Source: an unidentified bacterial endosymbiont
Lineage (GTDB): Bacteria; Pseudomonadota; Gammaproteobacteria; Enterobacterales; Enterobacteriaceae
Assembly (NCBI RefSeq): GCF_918797525.1
Contig: NZ_OU963893.1
Location: forward strand, 4,340,001 to 4,404,000
DNA length: 64,000 nt
Reading direction: 5' to 3'
Position numbers and translations under genes: made by a program. Below the pieces are notes generated by a model. It searched no databases. It was not told the origin of the DNA and worked only from the letters and a program-made list of their open reading frames with translations. This document shows, piece by piece, positions 25,637 through 34,565 of the stretch (positions within the stretch are counted from its first letter, which is position 1; each line of letters starts with the position of its first letter).

Positions 25637-28234
25637 ATGAGTCAGATCCACGTTATTGCCCATACGCACTGGGATCAAGAGTGGTACTTCACCCGTCAGG
25701 ACAGCATGGTGCTGGCGTCATATAACTTCGCGGACGTCATCGACACGCTGGAGCAGGACCCGGCTTATTACTGCTATCACCTTGACGGTCAGATGGCGGT
25801 GGTGGATGACTTTCTCGCCATCAATCCCGGTTATCGCTTCAGGGTTGAAAAACTGGTCAGAGAGAAAAGGCTCTTCGTGGGGCCGTGGTATACCCAGACG
25901 GATACCTACAACGTGCATGGCGAATCCATTATCCGCAACCTCAAATACGGTATCTTCGCCGCCCGAACGCTGGGACATGCTATGCAGGTCGGGTATCTGC
26001 CGGATACCTTCGGCCACAATGCGCAGATGCCCACGATTTTGCAGGGCTGCAATATCGACAATTTCGTCTTCTGGCGGGGTATCGATCACGACAGGCAAGC
26101 TAAAAACAGCCAGTTTCTCTGGCGCGCACCGTCAGGTGCGACCGTCATCGCCTGCGCAATGGCGCTCGGTTATGGGGCGGCTAAAAACATGCGTGCAGAC
26201 GCCAGCCATCTGCACGGCAAGATCTATCCGATGGTCGATTTGCTACGTTCACGTGCGGGTATAAATGACCTGCTGCTGCCCTGCGGGGGCGACCAGGTGA
26301 GTATCGACCCGGCGCTACCAAATATCCTGCAGATTGCCAGCGCATACTCTCCTGGCAAGGACCAGTATGTTATCAGTTCGCTAGAGCGCTACGTCGACAT
26401 CCTGCGCACGCAGCGTGAACAATTTGAACTCTGGGAAGGTGAGCTGAAATCGCCGCGCTACACCCGCATTCATAAAACGATCGGCTCCGTGCGCTATGAC
26501 ATCAAAAAGAAAAATGATGAAATTGAGCAGTTCATCCTGCGACAGCTTGAGCCGACCATCGCACTGTCGCGTCACCAGGGAATTCCGGTCAACCTGTCTG
26601 TGGTCGACACCCTTTGGAAGACGCTTTTGCGATGCCACGCCCACGACTCCATCGGCGGCTGTAATAGCGATGCCACCAACCGCGATATTCTCCATCGACT
26701 CGAGCAAACCGAGCAACTGTGTCACAGCCTGTGGAATCTGGTAGTAAAAACGCTGGCCGCCGCTTGCGCAGAGGAAGGTGAACTACTGATTTTCAACCCG
26801 CTGGCCACCCCAGCGCGGCGCGTGGTTAAAACCACACTCTATAGCCGCACCGAAAATATTGCTCTGGCATATCAGGGGCGGACAATCCCCTTCGACGTCC
26901 TGAAAAGAGACATGCTACCTGGCGGAACGGCGATCGCCCTCACGGCCAAAGGCGAGTGTGAAACGCCCCTTCCCCCTTATTACCGCTGGTACGTTGCTGT
27001 GCAGACGCCGGTTTTGCCGCCTGTTGGCTACCTTAGGATTAACGTTGAAGATAACCCTGCGCCTTTCCGGCAGCCTGAACAGATAAAGGGCAACAAGATA
27101 GAAAATGCGCATTATCGGCTCACGCTGGATGCCGGTACGCTCACCTTTGAAGACAAACGCAGCGGCAGATGTATTTCCTCTTTCTTTACCTTCGAAGACT
27201 GCGCGGATGCGGGCGACAGCTACGATTTCTCGCCGCTTGCGGGCGATACGCCGACGCGCTGTTCCCATTTCACCCTTATTGACTGCCTGAAAGCATCACT
27301 GGTCGAAAAGCTGATCATTGAGGCCACCTTACTTCTTGCGCAGGATCTTGCCGGACACCAGGATACTGCCCGAAAACCGTTATTTATTCGTCTGGCGTGC
27401 GAATTGCGCCATGACGATCCGAATCTTTATGTCGAGAGTTCGCTGGAAAACCGCCACTGCGATCATCGGTTACGTTTACTGATCAATAGCGATATTCACA
27501 CCCGTCACGCTATCGCCTCGCAGCCCTTTGCGATAATCCAACGCGAAACAGGCGCTGACGATGAAAATTGGCGGGAACGCTATCGCGAGATGCCCGTGGA
27601 CATCGAAACCAGCGACGGGATTATCGCGGTCGCTGAAGCGGGCAAAGCGCTGGTGGTGAATAGCCGCGGCATGAAGGAGTTTCAGATTATCGGCAGCAAA
27701 CCGGCGGCTATTGCCCTTACCTTATTCAAATCGACGGGTGTGCTGGGACGCAGCGATATTCACTGGCGACCGGGTCGGGCGTCGGGCATTAATAATACGG
27801 TGGTCGAGACTCCTGATGCCCAGTTGCTCAAACCGTTGCATTTTTCATTCACCGTTGCGCTGGCCGACAACGCTGACCATCTCACGCTTCGCCAGCTCGA
27901 GAATCAGGCGGCTGGACAACCTTTCACCTACCAGCGGCAAACATTGCACACGCTCGACCACCGCCTTGAGCGCTTTTCGTTGCGTCTGTCCGAATGCGAG
28001 CTTCCGGCACAGTTCTCGTTATTGACCCTACCGGAGCCGCTTATTCTCTCTGCCCTGCCCCATGCGCAGCAGTCGCATGGCACCGTCGTCCGGGTGTTTA
28101 ACGCTGGCAGGCGGCCGGTTCCCGTCCCGGCACATCTAACGGGACTACGTCAGATCAACTATCTGGAAGAGCCTGTGCAACCGGTAACGGCAATTCCCCC
28201 TTTCGCGACCTGCGATTTTTTGTTGGAGGCTTAA
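25637..28234 (+). CDS. GH38 alpha-mannosidase (MngB-like)
   Basis: An 865-residue cytoplasmic glycoside hydrolase family 38 enzyme. The opening IHVIAHTHWDQEWY carries the zinc ligands His11 and Asp13. YLPDTFGHNAQMP holds the nucleophile Asp123. HAHDSIGGCN (about 334-343) is another active-site loop. A central three-helix part and C-terminal beta-sandwich domains follow. It should split the 6-phosphorylated alpha-mannoside delivered by the PTS, giving mannose 6-phosphate and an aglycone, like E. coli MngB on 2-O-(6-phospho-mannosyl)-glycerate. Start 25637 gives the family N-terminus. The next gene starts 1 base after its stop. Confidence 0.93.
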   Translation: MSQIHVIAHTHWDQEWYFTRQDSMVLASYNFADVIDTLEQDPAYYCYHLDGQMAVVDDFLAINPGYRFRVEKLVREKRLFVGPWYTQTDTYNVHGESIIRNLKYGIFAARTLGHAMQVGYLPDTFGHNAQMPTILQGCNIDNFVFWRGIDHDRQAKNSQFLWRAPSGATVIACAMALGYGAAKNMRADASHLHGKIYPMVDLLRSRAGINDLLLPCGGDQVSIDPALPNILQIASAYSPGKDQYVISSLERYVDILRTQREQFELWEGELKSPRYTRIHKTIGSVRYDIKKKNDEIEQFILRQLEPTIALSRHQGIPVNLSVVDTLWKTLLRCHAHDSIGGCNSDATNRDILHRLEQTEQLCHSLWNLVVKTLAAACAEEGELLIFNPLATPARRVVKTTLYSRTENIALAYQGRTIPFDVLKRDMLPGGTAIALTAKGECETPLPPYYRWYVAVQTPVLPPVGYLRINVEDNPAPFRQPEQIKGNKIENAHYRLTLDAGTLTFEDKRSGRCISSFFTFEDCADAGDSYDFSPLAGDTPTRCSHFTLIDCLKASLVEKLIIEATLLLAQDLAGHQDTARKPLFIRLACELRHDDPNLYVESSLENRHCDHRLRLLINSDIHTRHAIASQPFAIIQRETGADDENWRERYREMPVDIETSDGIIAVAEAGKALVVNSRGMKEFQIIGSKPAAIALTLFKSTGVLGRSDIHWRPGRASGINNTVVETPDAQLLKPLHFSFTVALADNADHLTLRQLENQAAGQPFTYQRQTLHTLDHRLERFSLRLSECELPAQFSLLTLPEPLILSALPHAQQSHGTVVRVFNAGRRPVPVPAHLTGLRQINYLEEPVQPVTAIPPFATCDFLLEA

Positions 28235-28235
28235 T

Positions 28236-28808
28236 ATGAACTTGCTTGCATTGACGCACCCCGATCTGGTTTTTATCAACCCGCCACACCGTACGCCTGA
28301 AGAGCTTATCCGCTGGCTCACCGAACCGCTCGTCAGGCGAAATGTTATCAGCGATCAAGACGCGTTTATCCGAAGCGTATTACAACGCGAAAGTGAAGGT
28401 CCTACCGCACTGGGTGAAGCGCTCGCCGTTCCGCACGGTAAAACGGAGGCGGTGCATCATGCGGCATTTTGTCTGGCGCTCTTTGACGACCCAATACGCT
28501 GGCCCGGGCTGGAAGGCGATGAAGAGGTCAGAATGGTTTTTCTCCTCGCCATTCCACCCGCAGAAGCAGGCAGTACGCATATGCAACTGCTGACGTCGCT
28601 CACCAGCCTGTTGACGGAAGGTCGCGTGCGTGAGCAGCTTTTGGCAGCGCGCACCCGGGAAGAGGCACTGTCCGTCCTGAGTGGAGAAGAACCGCAAGAA
28701 CAGGAGGATAGCCCCGCTCGCGCCTTTCTCATCCCCGTGGTGCTAGGCTGTATCGCTACTGTAGCGTTTTTACAGGCAGGGTTGAGCTGGGTCTGCACGG
28801 TGAGTTAA
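28236..28808 (+). CDS. PTS enzyme IIA, fructose type, with C-terminal membrane anchor
   Basis: A 190-residue protein. Residues 1-150 form a fructose/mannitol-type EIIA with phosphohistidine His67 in AVPHGK. A polar linker (EEPQEQEDSP) is followed by a 25-residue hydrophobic segment (about 163-187) ending SWVCTVS. Ordinary EIIA proteins are soluble and about 150 residues long, so this one looks tethered to the inner membrane. That may keep it close to the EIIBC, or the segment may be a remnant of the fusion seen in MngA-type permeases. It is translationally coupled to the mannosidase gene. Confidence 0.88.
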   Translation: MNLLALTHPDLVFINPPHRTPEELIRWLTEPLVRRNVISDQDAFIRSVLQRESEGPTALGEALAVPHGKTEAVHHAAFCLALFDDPIRWPGLEGDEEVRMVFLLAIPPAEAGSTHMQLLTSLTSLLTEGRVREQLLAARTREEALSVLSGEEPQEQEDSPARAFLIPVVLGCIATVAFLQAGLSWVCTVS

Positions 28809-28961
28809 TCGAACAGCGCTCAGTACGTGCGGTGTTGAGCGCTTGTTTTTGTTGAATAATTAATCATACTTTTCCTGCGCGTATTTACAATTGCTCCAGC
28901 GCCCGCCGTTTGTACTCTCGTCTTTTTACTTTGTTCTGAATCAAAAAAAGCGTAAACATGT

Positions 28962-28975
28962 TTGATGCAAATCAC
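28962..28975 (+). promoter_or_regulatory. FNR site for nrdD
   Basis: TTGAT-GCAA-ATCAC matches FNR consensus TTGATNNNNATCAA at 9 of 10 positions. E. coli nrdDG is known to be FNR-activated. The site overlaps the first NrdR box by 4 bases. Confidence 0.8.
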
Positions 28976-29019
28976 TATATGTAGCACTTAAAATGGCATC
29001 TCAACCCAACATATTGTAT
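28972..29019 (+). promoter_or_regulatory. pair of NrdR boxes
   Basis: Box 1 (28972-28987, TCACTATATGTAGCAC) and box 2 (29004-29019, ACCCAACATATTGTAT) match the 16-bp NrdR consensus at about 11 and 13 positions. Their centres are 32 bp apart, three helical turns, the spacing known for NrdR operators. Confidence 0.8.
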
Positions 29020-29068
29020 TTATCGTCTACAATTCCAACAACAAGACGGCGCTTACGCTGGCCGCAAT

Positions 29069-29077
29069 TGTGGATAA
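29069..29077 (-). promoter_or_regulatory. DnaA box 1
   Basis: TTATCCACA on the minus strand is the perfect high-affinity DnaA box. A second identical box lies 77 bp further on. Confidence 0.7.
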
Positions 29078-29145
29078 CACACGCTGGGAACGCGGGAAGT
29101 CTTTGCCGCGGCGGGGAATACGCCAGGTGAATACTTCTCCACCTC

Positions 29146-29154
29146 TGTGGATAA
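29146..29154 (-). promoter_or_regulatory. DnaA box 2
   Basis: A second perfect TTATCCACA in the same orientation, 24 bp before the nrdD start. Two perfect 9-mers within 90 bp are unlikely by chance. Confidence 0.7.
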
Positions 29155-29178
29155 CCTGTTTCTTAAAATGGAGTGATC

Positions 29179-31317
29179 ATGACACCGCATGTGATGAAAC
29201 GTGATGGCTGTAAAGTGCCTTTTAAATCAGAGCGCATCAAAGAAGCCATTCTGCGTGCAGCTAAAGCAGCGGGAGTCGATGACGCAGATTACTGCGCCAC
29301 CGTCGCAGAAGTCGTTAGTCGCCAGATGAATGAACGCAGCCAGGTGGATATCAACGATATCCAGACTGCGGTTGAGAACCAGCTAATGGCTGGCCCGTAC
29401 AAACAGCTGGCGCGCGCCTACATTGAGTATCGCCACGATCGTGACGTCCAGCGTGAGAAGCGCGGTCGTCTGAACCAGGAGATCCGTGGCCTGGTAGAGC
29501 AAACCAATTCCACTTTGCTCAATGAAAACGCCAATAAAGACAGCAAAGTGATCCCGACCCAGCGCGACCTGCTGGCCGGTATCGTCGCTAAGCACTATGC
29601 GCGCCAGCACCTGCTACCCCGCGACGTGGTGTCGGCGCACGAGCGCGGTGAGATCCACTATCACGATCTCGACTACTCACCATTCTTCCCGATGTTCAAC
29701 TGCATGCTGATCGACCTCAAAGGCATGCTGACCCACGGTTTCAAAATGGGTAACGCCGAGATTGAGCCGCCAAAATCCATTTCAACGGCCACGGCGGTCA
29801 CCGCGCAGATTATCGCCCAGGTGGCGAGCCACATTTATGGCGGCACCACCATTAATCGTATTGATGAAGTGCTAGCGCCGTTCGTGACAGAGAGCTTTAA
29901 CAAACATCGCAAAACGGCTGAGGAGTGGCAGATCCCCGACGCCGACGGCTACGCGCACTCCCGTACCGAAAAAGAGTGCTACGACGCTTTCCAGTCGCTG
30001 GAATATGAAGTGAATACGCTGCACACCGCCAACGGTCAGACGCCGTTTGTCACCTTTGGTTTTGGCCTGGGCACCTGCCGGGAATCGCGCCTTATCCAGC
30101 AGTCTATTCTGCGTAACCGTATTTCGGGTCTGGGCAAAAACCGCAAAACGGCGGTGTTCCCAAAACTGGTGTTCGCCATTCGCGATGGTCTGAATCATAA
30201 ATTTGGCGATCCGAACTACGACATCAAACAGCTGGCGCTGGAGTGTGCGAGCAAGCGCATGTATCCGGACATTCTGAACTACGATCAGGTAGTCAAAGTG
30301 ACCGGCTTGTTTAAGACCCCAATGGGCTGTCGCAGCTTCCTCGGCGTGTACGAGGACGAAAACGGGGAGCAGATCCACGACGGGCGCAACAATCTGGGAG
30401 TGATCAGCCTTAATCTTCCGCGCATCGCGCTGGAGGCCAAAGGTCACGAAGACACCTTCTGGACGCTGCTCGACGATCGTCTGCAACTGGCGCGTAAAGC
30501 GCTGATGACCCGCATCGCCCGTCTGGAAGGGGTGAAAGCTCGCGTGGCGCCAATCCTGTATATGGAAGGGGCCTGCGGCGTGCGTCTGAAAGCAGATGAT
30601 GAGGTGTCAGAGATCTTTAAAAACGGTCGGGCGTCTATTTCGCTGGGCTATATCGGCATTCATGAAACCATTAACGCGCTGTGTGGCGATAAGCATATGT
30701 ATGACAGCGAAGCCCTGCGCCAGAAAGGGATCGCGATTGTGCGGCGTCTACGCGAGGCGGTTGACCTGTGGAAGGATGAAACCGGTTATGGCTTTAGCCT
30801 GTACAGCACGCCAAGCGAGAACCTGTGCGACCGCTTCTGCCGTCTGGACACCGCAGAGTTTGGCATTGTTGAAGGGGTGACCGACAAAGGTTATTACACC
30901 AACAGCTTCCACCTCGATGTTGAGAAGAAAGTGGATCCTTACGACAAGATTGACTTTGAAGCGGCCTATCCGCCGATCGCCAGCGGCGGCTTCATCTGCT
31001 ACGGCGAGTACCCGAACATTCAGCACAACCTGAAGGCGCTGGAAGACGTATGGGATTACAGCTACCAGCATGTGCCCTATTACGGCACCAACACGCCAAT
31101 CGACGAGTGCTACGTGTGCGGCTTTACCGGTGAGTTTGAGTGCACCAGCAAAGGCTTTACCTGCCCGAAATGCGGCAACCACGATGCGGCTCGCGTTTCC
31201 GTGACCCGCCGCGTGTGCGGTTATCTCGGTAGCCCGGACGCGCGTCCGTTCAACGCGGGCAAGCAGGAAGAGGTAAAACGCCGCGTGAAGCATTTAGGGA
31301 ATGGGCAGATCGGTTAA
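29179..31317 (+). CDS. nrdD: anaerobic ribonucleoside-triphosphate reductase
   Basis: A 712-residue class III reductase that makes dNTPs without oxygen, using formate as reductant. The N-terminal ATP-cone (about 3-95), the central barrel and the C-terminal region are complete. The Zn site is CYVCGFTGEFEC...CPKC (about 644-665). The glycyl radical is Gly681 in RVCGYLGSPDAR. GGAG lies 5 bases before the ATG at 29179; an upstream in-frame GTG at 29173 would remove that spacing. The activase gene follows after 4 bases. Confidence 0.98.
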   Translation: MTPHVMKRDGCKVPFKSERIKEAILRAAKAAGVDDADYCATVAEVVSRQMNERSQVDINDIQTAVENQLMAGPYKQLARAYIEYRHDRDVQREKRGRLNQEIRGLVEQTNSTLLNENANKDSKVIPTQRDLLAGIVAKHYARQHLLPRDVVSAHERGEIHYHDLDYSPFFPMFNCMLIDLKGMLTHGFKMGNAEIEPPKSISTATAVTAQIIAQVASHIYGGTTINRIDEVLAPFVTESFNKHRKTAEEWQIPDADGYAHSRTEKECYDAFQSLEYEVNTLHTANGQTPFVTFGFGLGTCRESRLIQQSILRNRISGLGKNRKTAVFPKLVFAIRDGLNHKFGDPNYDIKQLALECASKRMYPDILNYDQVVKVTGLFKTPMGCRSFLGVYEDENGEQIHDGRNNLGVISLNLPRIALEAKGHEDTFWTLLDDRLQLARKALMTRIARLEGVKARVAPILYMEGACGVRLKADDEVSEIFKNGRASISLGYIGIHETINALCGDKHMYDSEALRQKGIAIVRRLREAVDLWKDETGYGFSLYSTPSENLCDRFCRLDTAEFGIVEGVTDKGYYTNSFHLDVEKKVDPYDKIDFEAAYPPIASGGFICYGEYPNIQHNLKALEDVWDYSYQHVPYYGTNTPIDECYVCGFTGEFECTSKGFTCPKCGNHDAARVSVTRRVCGYLGSPDARPFNAGKQEEVKRRVKHLGNGQIG

Positions 31318-31321
31318 CGCG

Positions 31322-31786
31322 ATGAACTACCATCAGTACTATCCCGTCGACATCGTTAACGGCCCCGGTACCCGCTGCACCCTGTTTGTCGCAGGGTGCG
31401 TGCACCAATGTCCCGGCTGCTACAACAAAAGCACCTGGCGCTTGAATTCAGGTTCGCCCTTTACCGCCGAGATAGCAGACCGGATCATCAGCGATCTGAA
31501 CGATACGCGTATTCATCGCCAGGGGATTTCACTCTCCGGCGGCGATCCGCTGCACCCGCAAAATGTGCCGGAGATCCTGACGCTGGTAAAACGAATTCGC
31601 CGCGAGTGTGCAGGAAAGGATATCTGGGTGTGGACGGGCTACAGGCTGGATGAGCTGAACGCGCAGCAAAGGGAAGTGGTGGATCTGATTAACGTGCTGG
31701 TCGACGGAAAATTTGTGCAGGATTTAAAAGACCCGGCGTTAATCTGGCGCGGCAGCAGTAACCAGGTTGTGCATCATTTGCGGTGA
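31322..31786 (+). CDS. nrdG: anaerobic ribonucleotide reductase activase
   Basis: A 154-residue radical SAM enzyme that generates the Gly681 radical on NrdD. The 4Fe-4S motif is Cys26-x3-Cys30-x2-Cys33 in GCVHQCPGC; the SAM-binding GGDPL (about 71-75) is present. Start 31322 gives the conserved MNYHQYYPVDIVNGPGTRC beginning. It converges with the regulator gene 32 bp downstream. Confidence 0.98.
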   Translation: MNYHQYYPVDIVNGPGTRCTLFVAGCVHQCPGCYNKSTWRLNSGSPFTAEIADRIISDLNDTRIHRQGISLSGGDPLHPQNVPEILTLVKRIRRECAGKDIWVWTGYRLDELNAQQREVVDLINVLVDGKFVQDLKDPALIWRGSSNQVVHHLR

Positions 31787-31818
31787 TTCACGGTGGATAT
31801 CTCCTGTCCACACTTAGC

Positions 31819-33729
31819 TCAAAATCGACTCACACACTCCATCGCCACGGCCTTAAACGCCGCAAAATCGCCGCAGCTACAGAGCCGCGTCACCGCGCGT
31901 TCGCGCAGGAAGGTGACAAAGATGTCGTAGATGGCCATTGCCTCTTCGTATTCGCTTTTGCTGATGGCGAGCAGAAAAATGACGTGCGCGGTTTCGTCTC
32001 CCCACGCAATGCCGTGTGGGGCCAAAACGGTATAGACCACCGTTTTCTGTGCCAGCAGGCCGAGGGCGTGCGGGAGCGCGATGCCGTCCCCAAGCAACGT
32101 GCTGACGATGGCTTCACGCTCGACGACCGAATCCAGAAACGCTGCGCCGACAAAGCCTTCGCGCTCAAGCTGTTCGCACAGCTCGCGGAATAGCGTTTGC
32201 TGGTCAATGGGTTGGTCAACGATGCGGAAGTGGGCGGCGTCGAAGTATTTATCCAGCATCCACGGGCGGGTACGGTCTACCAGTACTAGCTTGCCGATCT
32301 GCTCCAGCTGGTAATCCGTCGGGAACGGCGCGATCGTCACCACCGGCTTTGACTTCTCGCTCACGCGGGCGGTGGCGATAACAAAGTCCTCGCCGATCGT
32401 CTCCGTCAGCTCGTACTCGCGCAGGGTGAGCGTTCGCGTCACCTCAATTTGCGGATATTTGCGCTGCAGTACTGCCTCAATCATGCGCACCATCGCATTA
32501 CCGGCATCGCACACCAGCAGCACGCGCGGCTGGCGCTGGTAACCAATGTTGTAGTGACGCTCCAGCCCGACGCCGATATGCAATACCAGAAAACCCATCT
32601 CGTTTTCGCTGATGACATACGGCGTGTATTTACCCCAGCTTGAGACCGCCGCCAGCGTCATATCCCATGCCATCGGATAGTGCTGCTTGATGTTATCCAG
32701 CAGCGGATTGGGGATCATGATTTGATAGCGCACGCGGGTGATCATGGTCTTTATGTGGGTCAGCAAATCCGCGTGCAGTTGTTCATCGCTGAGCAGATTG
32801 TAGTTATAGTGAGTGTTGATATAGCGCAGGATATAGTTAACAAGAGCTTCGTCATCGTCGGCATTAATGGCGCTGGGGGCGATCTCCTGGATCTGCCGCG
32901 CCGCGATGTGCACGCACAGCCAGCTCTCTTCCGAAGGCGCAAGCATTTTTCCCGCCAGTTGCTGAAGGGTGACGGCGATATCTTTTGCCGCCTCGCGAAC
33001 GTTCTCTTCAACATCCTCCGCGTGGAATTCTGGCAATGGGTAGCCTTCGCTGATGCGACGTACCGACACCGCGCAGTACAGGCGCAGAAACAGCTCGCCT
33101 TCATCGGTCAGGCGAATGTGATGGCGGGTTAGCGCCTCGTGCAGCACGGTGACCATCTGCTCCGGCACTCCGGCGTTCAGCGCAACGTCGGTTATCAGCG
33201 GGTTCAGGCTATCCTGTTGCGCCAGTTCCCAAAGCAGATCGGTCAGACAGGCGCGGGTCGACATCTCGCTGCCAAACAGCTTCATGCCGTGTCGCGGGCG
33301 GGTTTCCAGCGTCAGGTTATAGCGGTGGAACCACTCACGCACCTCCACCATGTCACTTTGCAGCGTGGCCCGACTGACAAACCACTCATCGGCCAGATCT
33401 TCCAGCTTGAGGGAGAAGGCTGAGGTGAGGAAACGCACCACCAGATAGTGCACGCGCTCTGGCCCCGTGCGGGGAATGCGCAGCGCGCGTGGGTGTGATG
33501 CCCGGAGTTGCTGGTAGCGCTCAGCATCGTCAATTTTGAGCTGATAGCCGTTGCCGCGGCTCAAAATAAACTGCGCGCCGTGGCTCGCCAGCAGCGCGTT
33601 CAGGGCGGTAATATCGGCGCGGACGGTGCGCGTGGAGACCGACAGCCGCTGCGCCAGTTCGTCCTGCGGCAGCGTCTCGTTTTGCAACAGATCGAACAGT
33701 TGCGCTAAACGTTGGTTCGGAAATCGCAC
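31819..33729 (-). CDS. PRD-containing PTS-controlled transcriptional activator
   Basis: A 636-residue MtlR/BglG-superfamily regulator. Domains in order: winged helix HTH_11 (about 5-60, LAQRLSVSTRTVRADI), second Mga-like HTH (about 90-165), PRD1 (about 185-285), PRD2 (about 295-398), EIIB-Gat-like domain (about 400-490, Cys407 in LLVCDAGNA) and EIIA-Fru-like domain (about 500-636, His554 in ALPHALG). DNA-binding type, not an RNA antiterminator, because of the HTH pair. Phosphorylation of PRD histidines and Cys407 should report PTS flux. It is the last gene of the minus-strand catabolic cluster, behind a 95-bp gap with a strongly structured element. Confidence 0.92.
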   Translation of the reverse strand: MRFPNQRLAQLFDLLQNETLPQDELAQRLSVSTRTVRADITALNALLASHGAQFILSRGNGYQLKIDDAERYQQLRASHPRALRIPRTGPERVHYLVVRFLTSAFSLKLEDLADEWFVSRATLQSDMVEVREWFHRYNLTLETRPRHGMKLFGSEMSTRACLTDLLWELAQQDSLNPLITDVALNAGVPEQMVTVLHEALTRHHIRLTDEGELFLRLYCAVSVRRISEGYPLPEFHAEDVEENVREAAKDIAVTLQQLAGKMLAPSEESWLCVHIAARQIQEIAPSAINADDDEALVNYILRYINTHYNYNLLSDEQLHADLLTHIKTMITRVRYQIMIPNPLLDNIKQHYPMAWDMTLAAVSSWGKYTPYVISENEMGFLVLHIGVGLERHYNIGYQRQPRVLLVCDAGNAMVRMIEAVLQRKYPQIEVTRTLTLREYELTETIGEDFVIATARVSEKSKPVVTIAPFPTDYQLEQIGKLVLVDRTRPWMLDKYFDAAHFRIVDQPIDQQTLFRELCEQLEREGFVGAAFLDSVVEREAIVSTLLGDGIALPHALGLLAQKTVVYTVLAPHGIAWGDETAHVIFLLAISKSEYEEAMAIYDIFVTFLRERAVTRLCSCGDFAAFKAVAMECVSRF

Positions 33730-33753
33730 GTCGTTGTCCTCTTACTGCTTAGG

Positions 33754-33833
33754 GTGAAATAACCATCCAGGATGGACTGCCGACCGGGGATGGCATACTG
33801 CCATCCGCCGTTGGCGAGTGGTAGTTATTTCAC
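33754..33833 (-). other. structured element between aldolase and regulator
   Basis: A perfect 10-bp outer repeat, GTGAAATAAC (33754-33763) and GTTATTTCAC (33824-33833), encloses three inner hairpins: CATCC-A-GGATG (33764-33774), GGATGGCA-TAC-TGCCATCC (33788-33806) and GCC-GTT-GGC (33807-33815). The fold is cloverleaf-like. The right arm includes the last two codons and stop of the aldolase gene. CCATCC/GGATGG segments could also pair in alternative ways, so it could switch. No T tract is present for simple termination. Confidence 0.6.
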
Positions 33834-34565
33834 GAGTTTCTTCGTCATCGCCAGCAGGGTACGCACATCTTCAGGCCGCGTATCGCCGCTGGCATTATCG
33901 ATAATCGAGCTATAAATATGCGGAATGATTTTGCTGACCCCCGCATCCAGCGCGATCTGCAGGATCGTTTCAAAATTGTCCAGATCGATACCGCCGGTCG
34001 GCTCCAGCCAAAAATCGAGATGCGCACAGGCTTGCGCCACCGCGCGGTACTCTTCGCGGCAGGTAAGGCCGCCCATCGGGAAATATTTGATGGAACTGCC
34101 GCCGAAATCTTTCAGCAGGGCTATTGCGGTCTCTACCGGAACAATACCGTCCGGTGCCGCGCTGCTTAGCGGGCCGGTGGAAATTTTGACCTTTCCGACA
34201 GTGCCGGTCGGGGAGACCAGACCGTTGACCACCGAGTCGTTTTGCCCCAGCAGCGCACGGCTGGTGGCCACGCCGGTGAAGACCTGGTTAACGTGCTGCG
34301 GCTGTACCTGGCGGGAGATCTCACTTACCATCGCCGACTGGTTCGGATCGCCCGCGCCCAGCCCTACCGAGAGCGCGTTATCAATCAGCCCCGCGTACTC
34401 ACGCATATCAGCGACCGCGCTCGCCACGTTCGGATAATTTTTGGAGAGCACGCCCACCAGAACATGGCCTTCTGCTGCCGCGTAAATGGCGCTGGCGTTG
34501 GCTTTGGAGCCTGCCAGCACGTTCAGGCAGACGCGGTCACGGTAAAAGTTGGGGGTCAGTTTCAT
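33825..34565 (-). CDS. 2-dehydro-3-deoxy-phosphogluconate aldolase (DgaF-like)
   Basis: A 246-residue KDGP aldolase family protein, the group that includes Salmonella DgaF, predicted to split 2-keto-3-deoxy-6-phosphogluconate into pyruvate and glyceraldehyde 3-phosphate. Recognisable stretches: FYRDRVCLNVLAGS at the N-terminus, KISTGPLSS (about 123-131), SIKYFPMGGL (about 157-166, Schiff-base region) and WLEPTGGIDLDNF (about 191-203). The start overlaps the end of the preceding PLP enzyme gene by 4 bases (ATGA), so translation is coupled. Confidence 0.9.
   Translation of the reverse strand: MKLTPNFYRDRVCLNVLAGSKANASAIYAAAEGHVLVGVLSKNYPNVASAVADMREYAGLIDNALSVGLGAGDPNQSAMVSEISRQVQPQHVNQVFTGVATSRALLGQNDSVVNGLVSPTGTVGKVKISTGPLSSAAPDGIVPVETAIALLKDFGGSSIKYFPMGGLTCREEYRAVAQACAHLDFWLEPTGGIDLDNFETILQIALDAGVSKIIPHIYSSIIDNASGDTRPEDVRTLLAMTKKLVK

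Larger units (their letters stand above)
28809..29178 (+). promoter_or_regulatory. 370-bp nrdD upstream region
   Basis: No gene is seen. The first part follows the EIIA stop without a clear terminator. The second half holds an FNR site, two NrdR boxes and two DnaA boxes (listed separately) that lead into nrdD. Confidence 0.7.
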
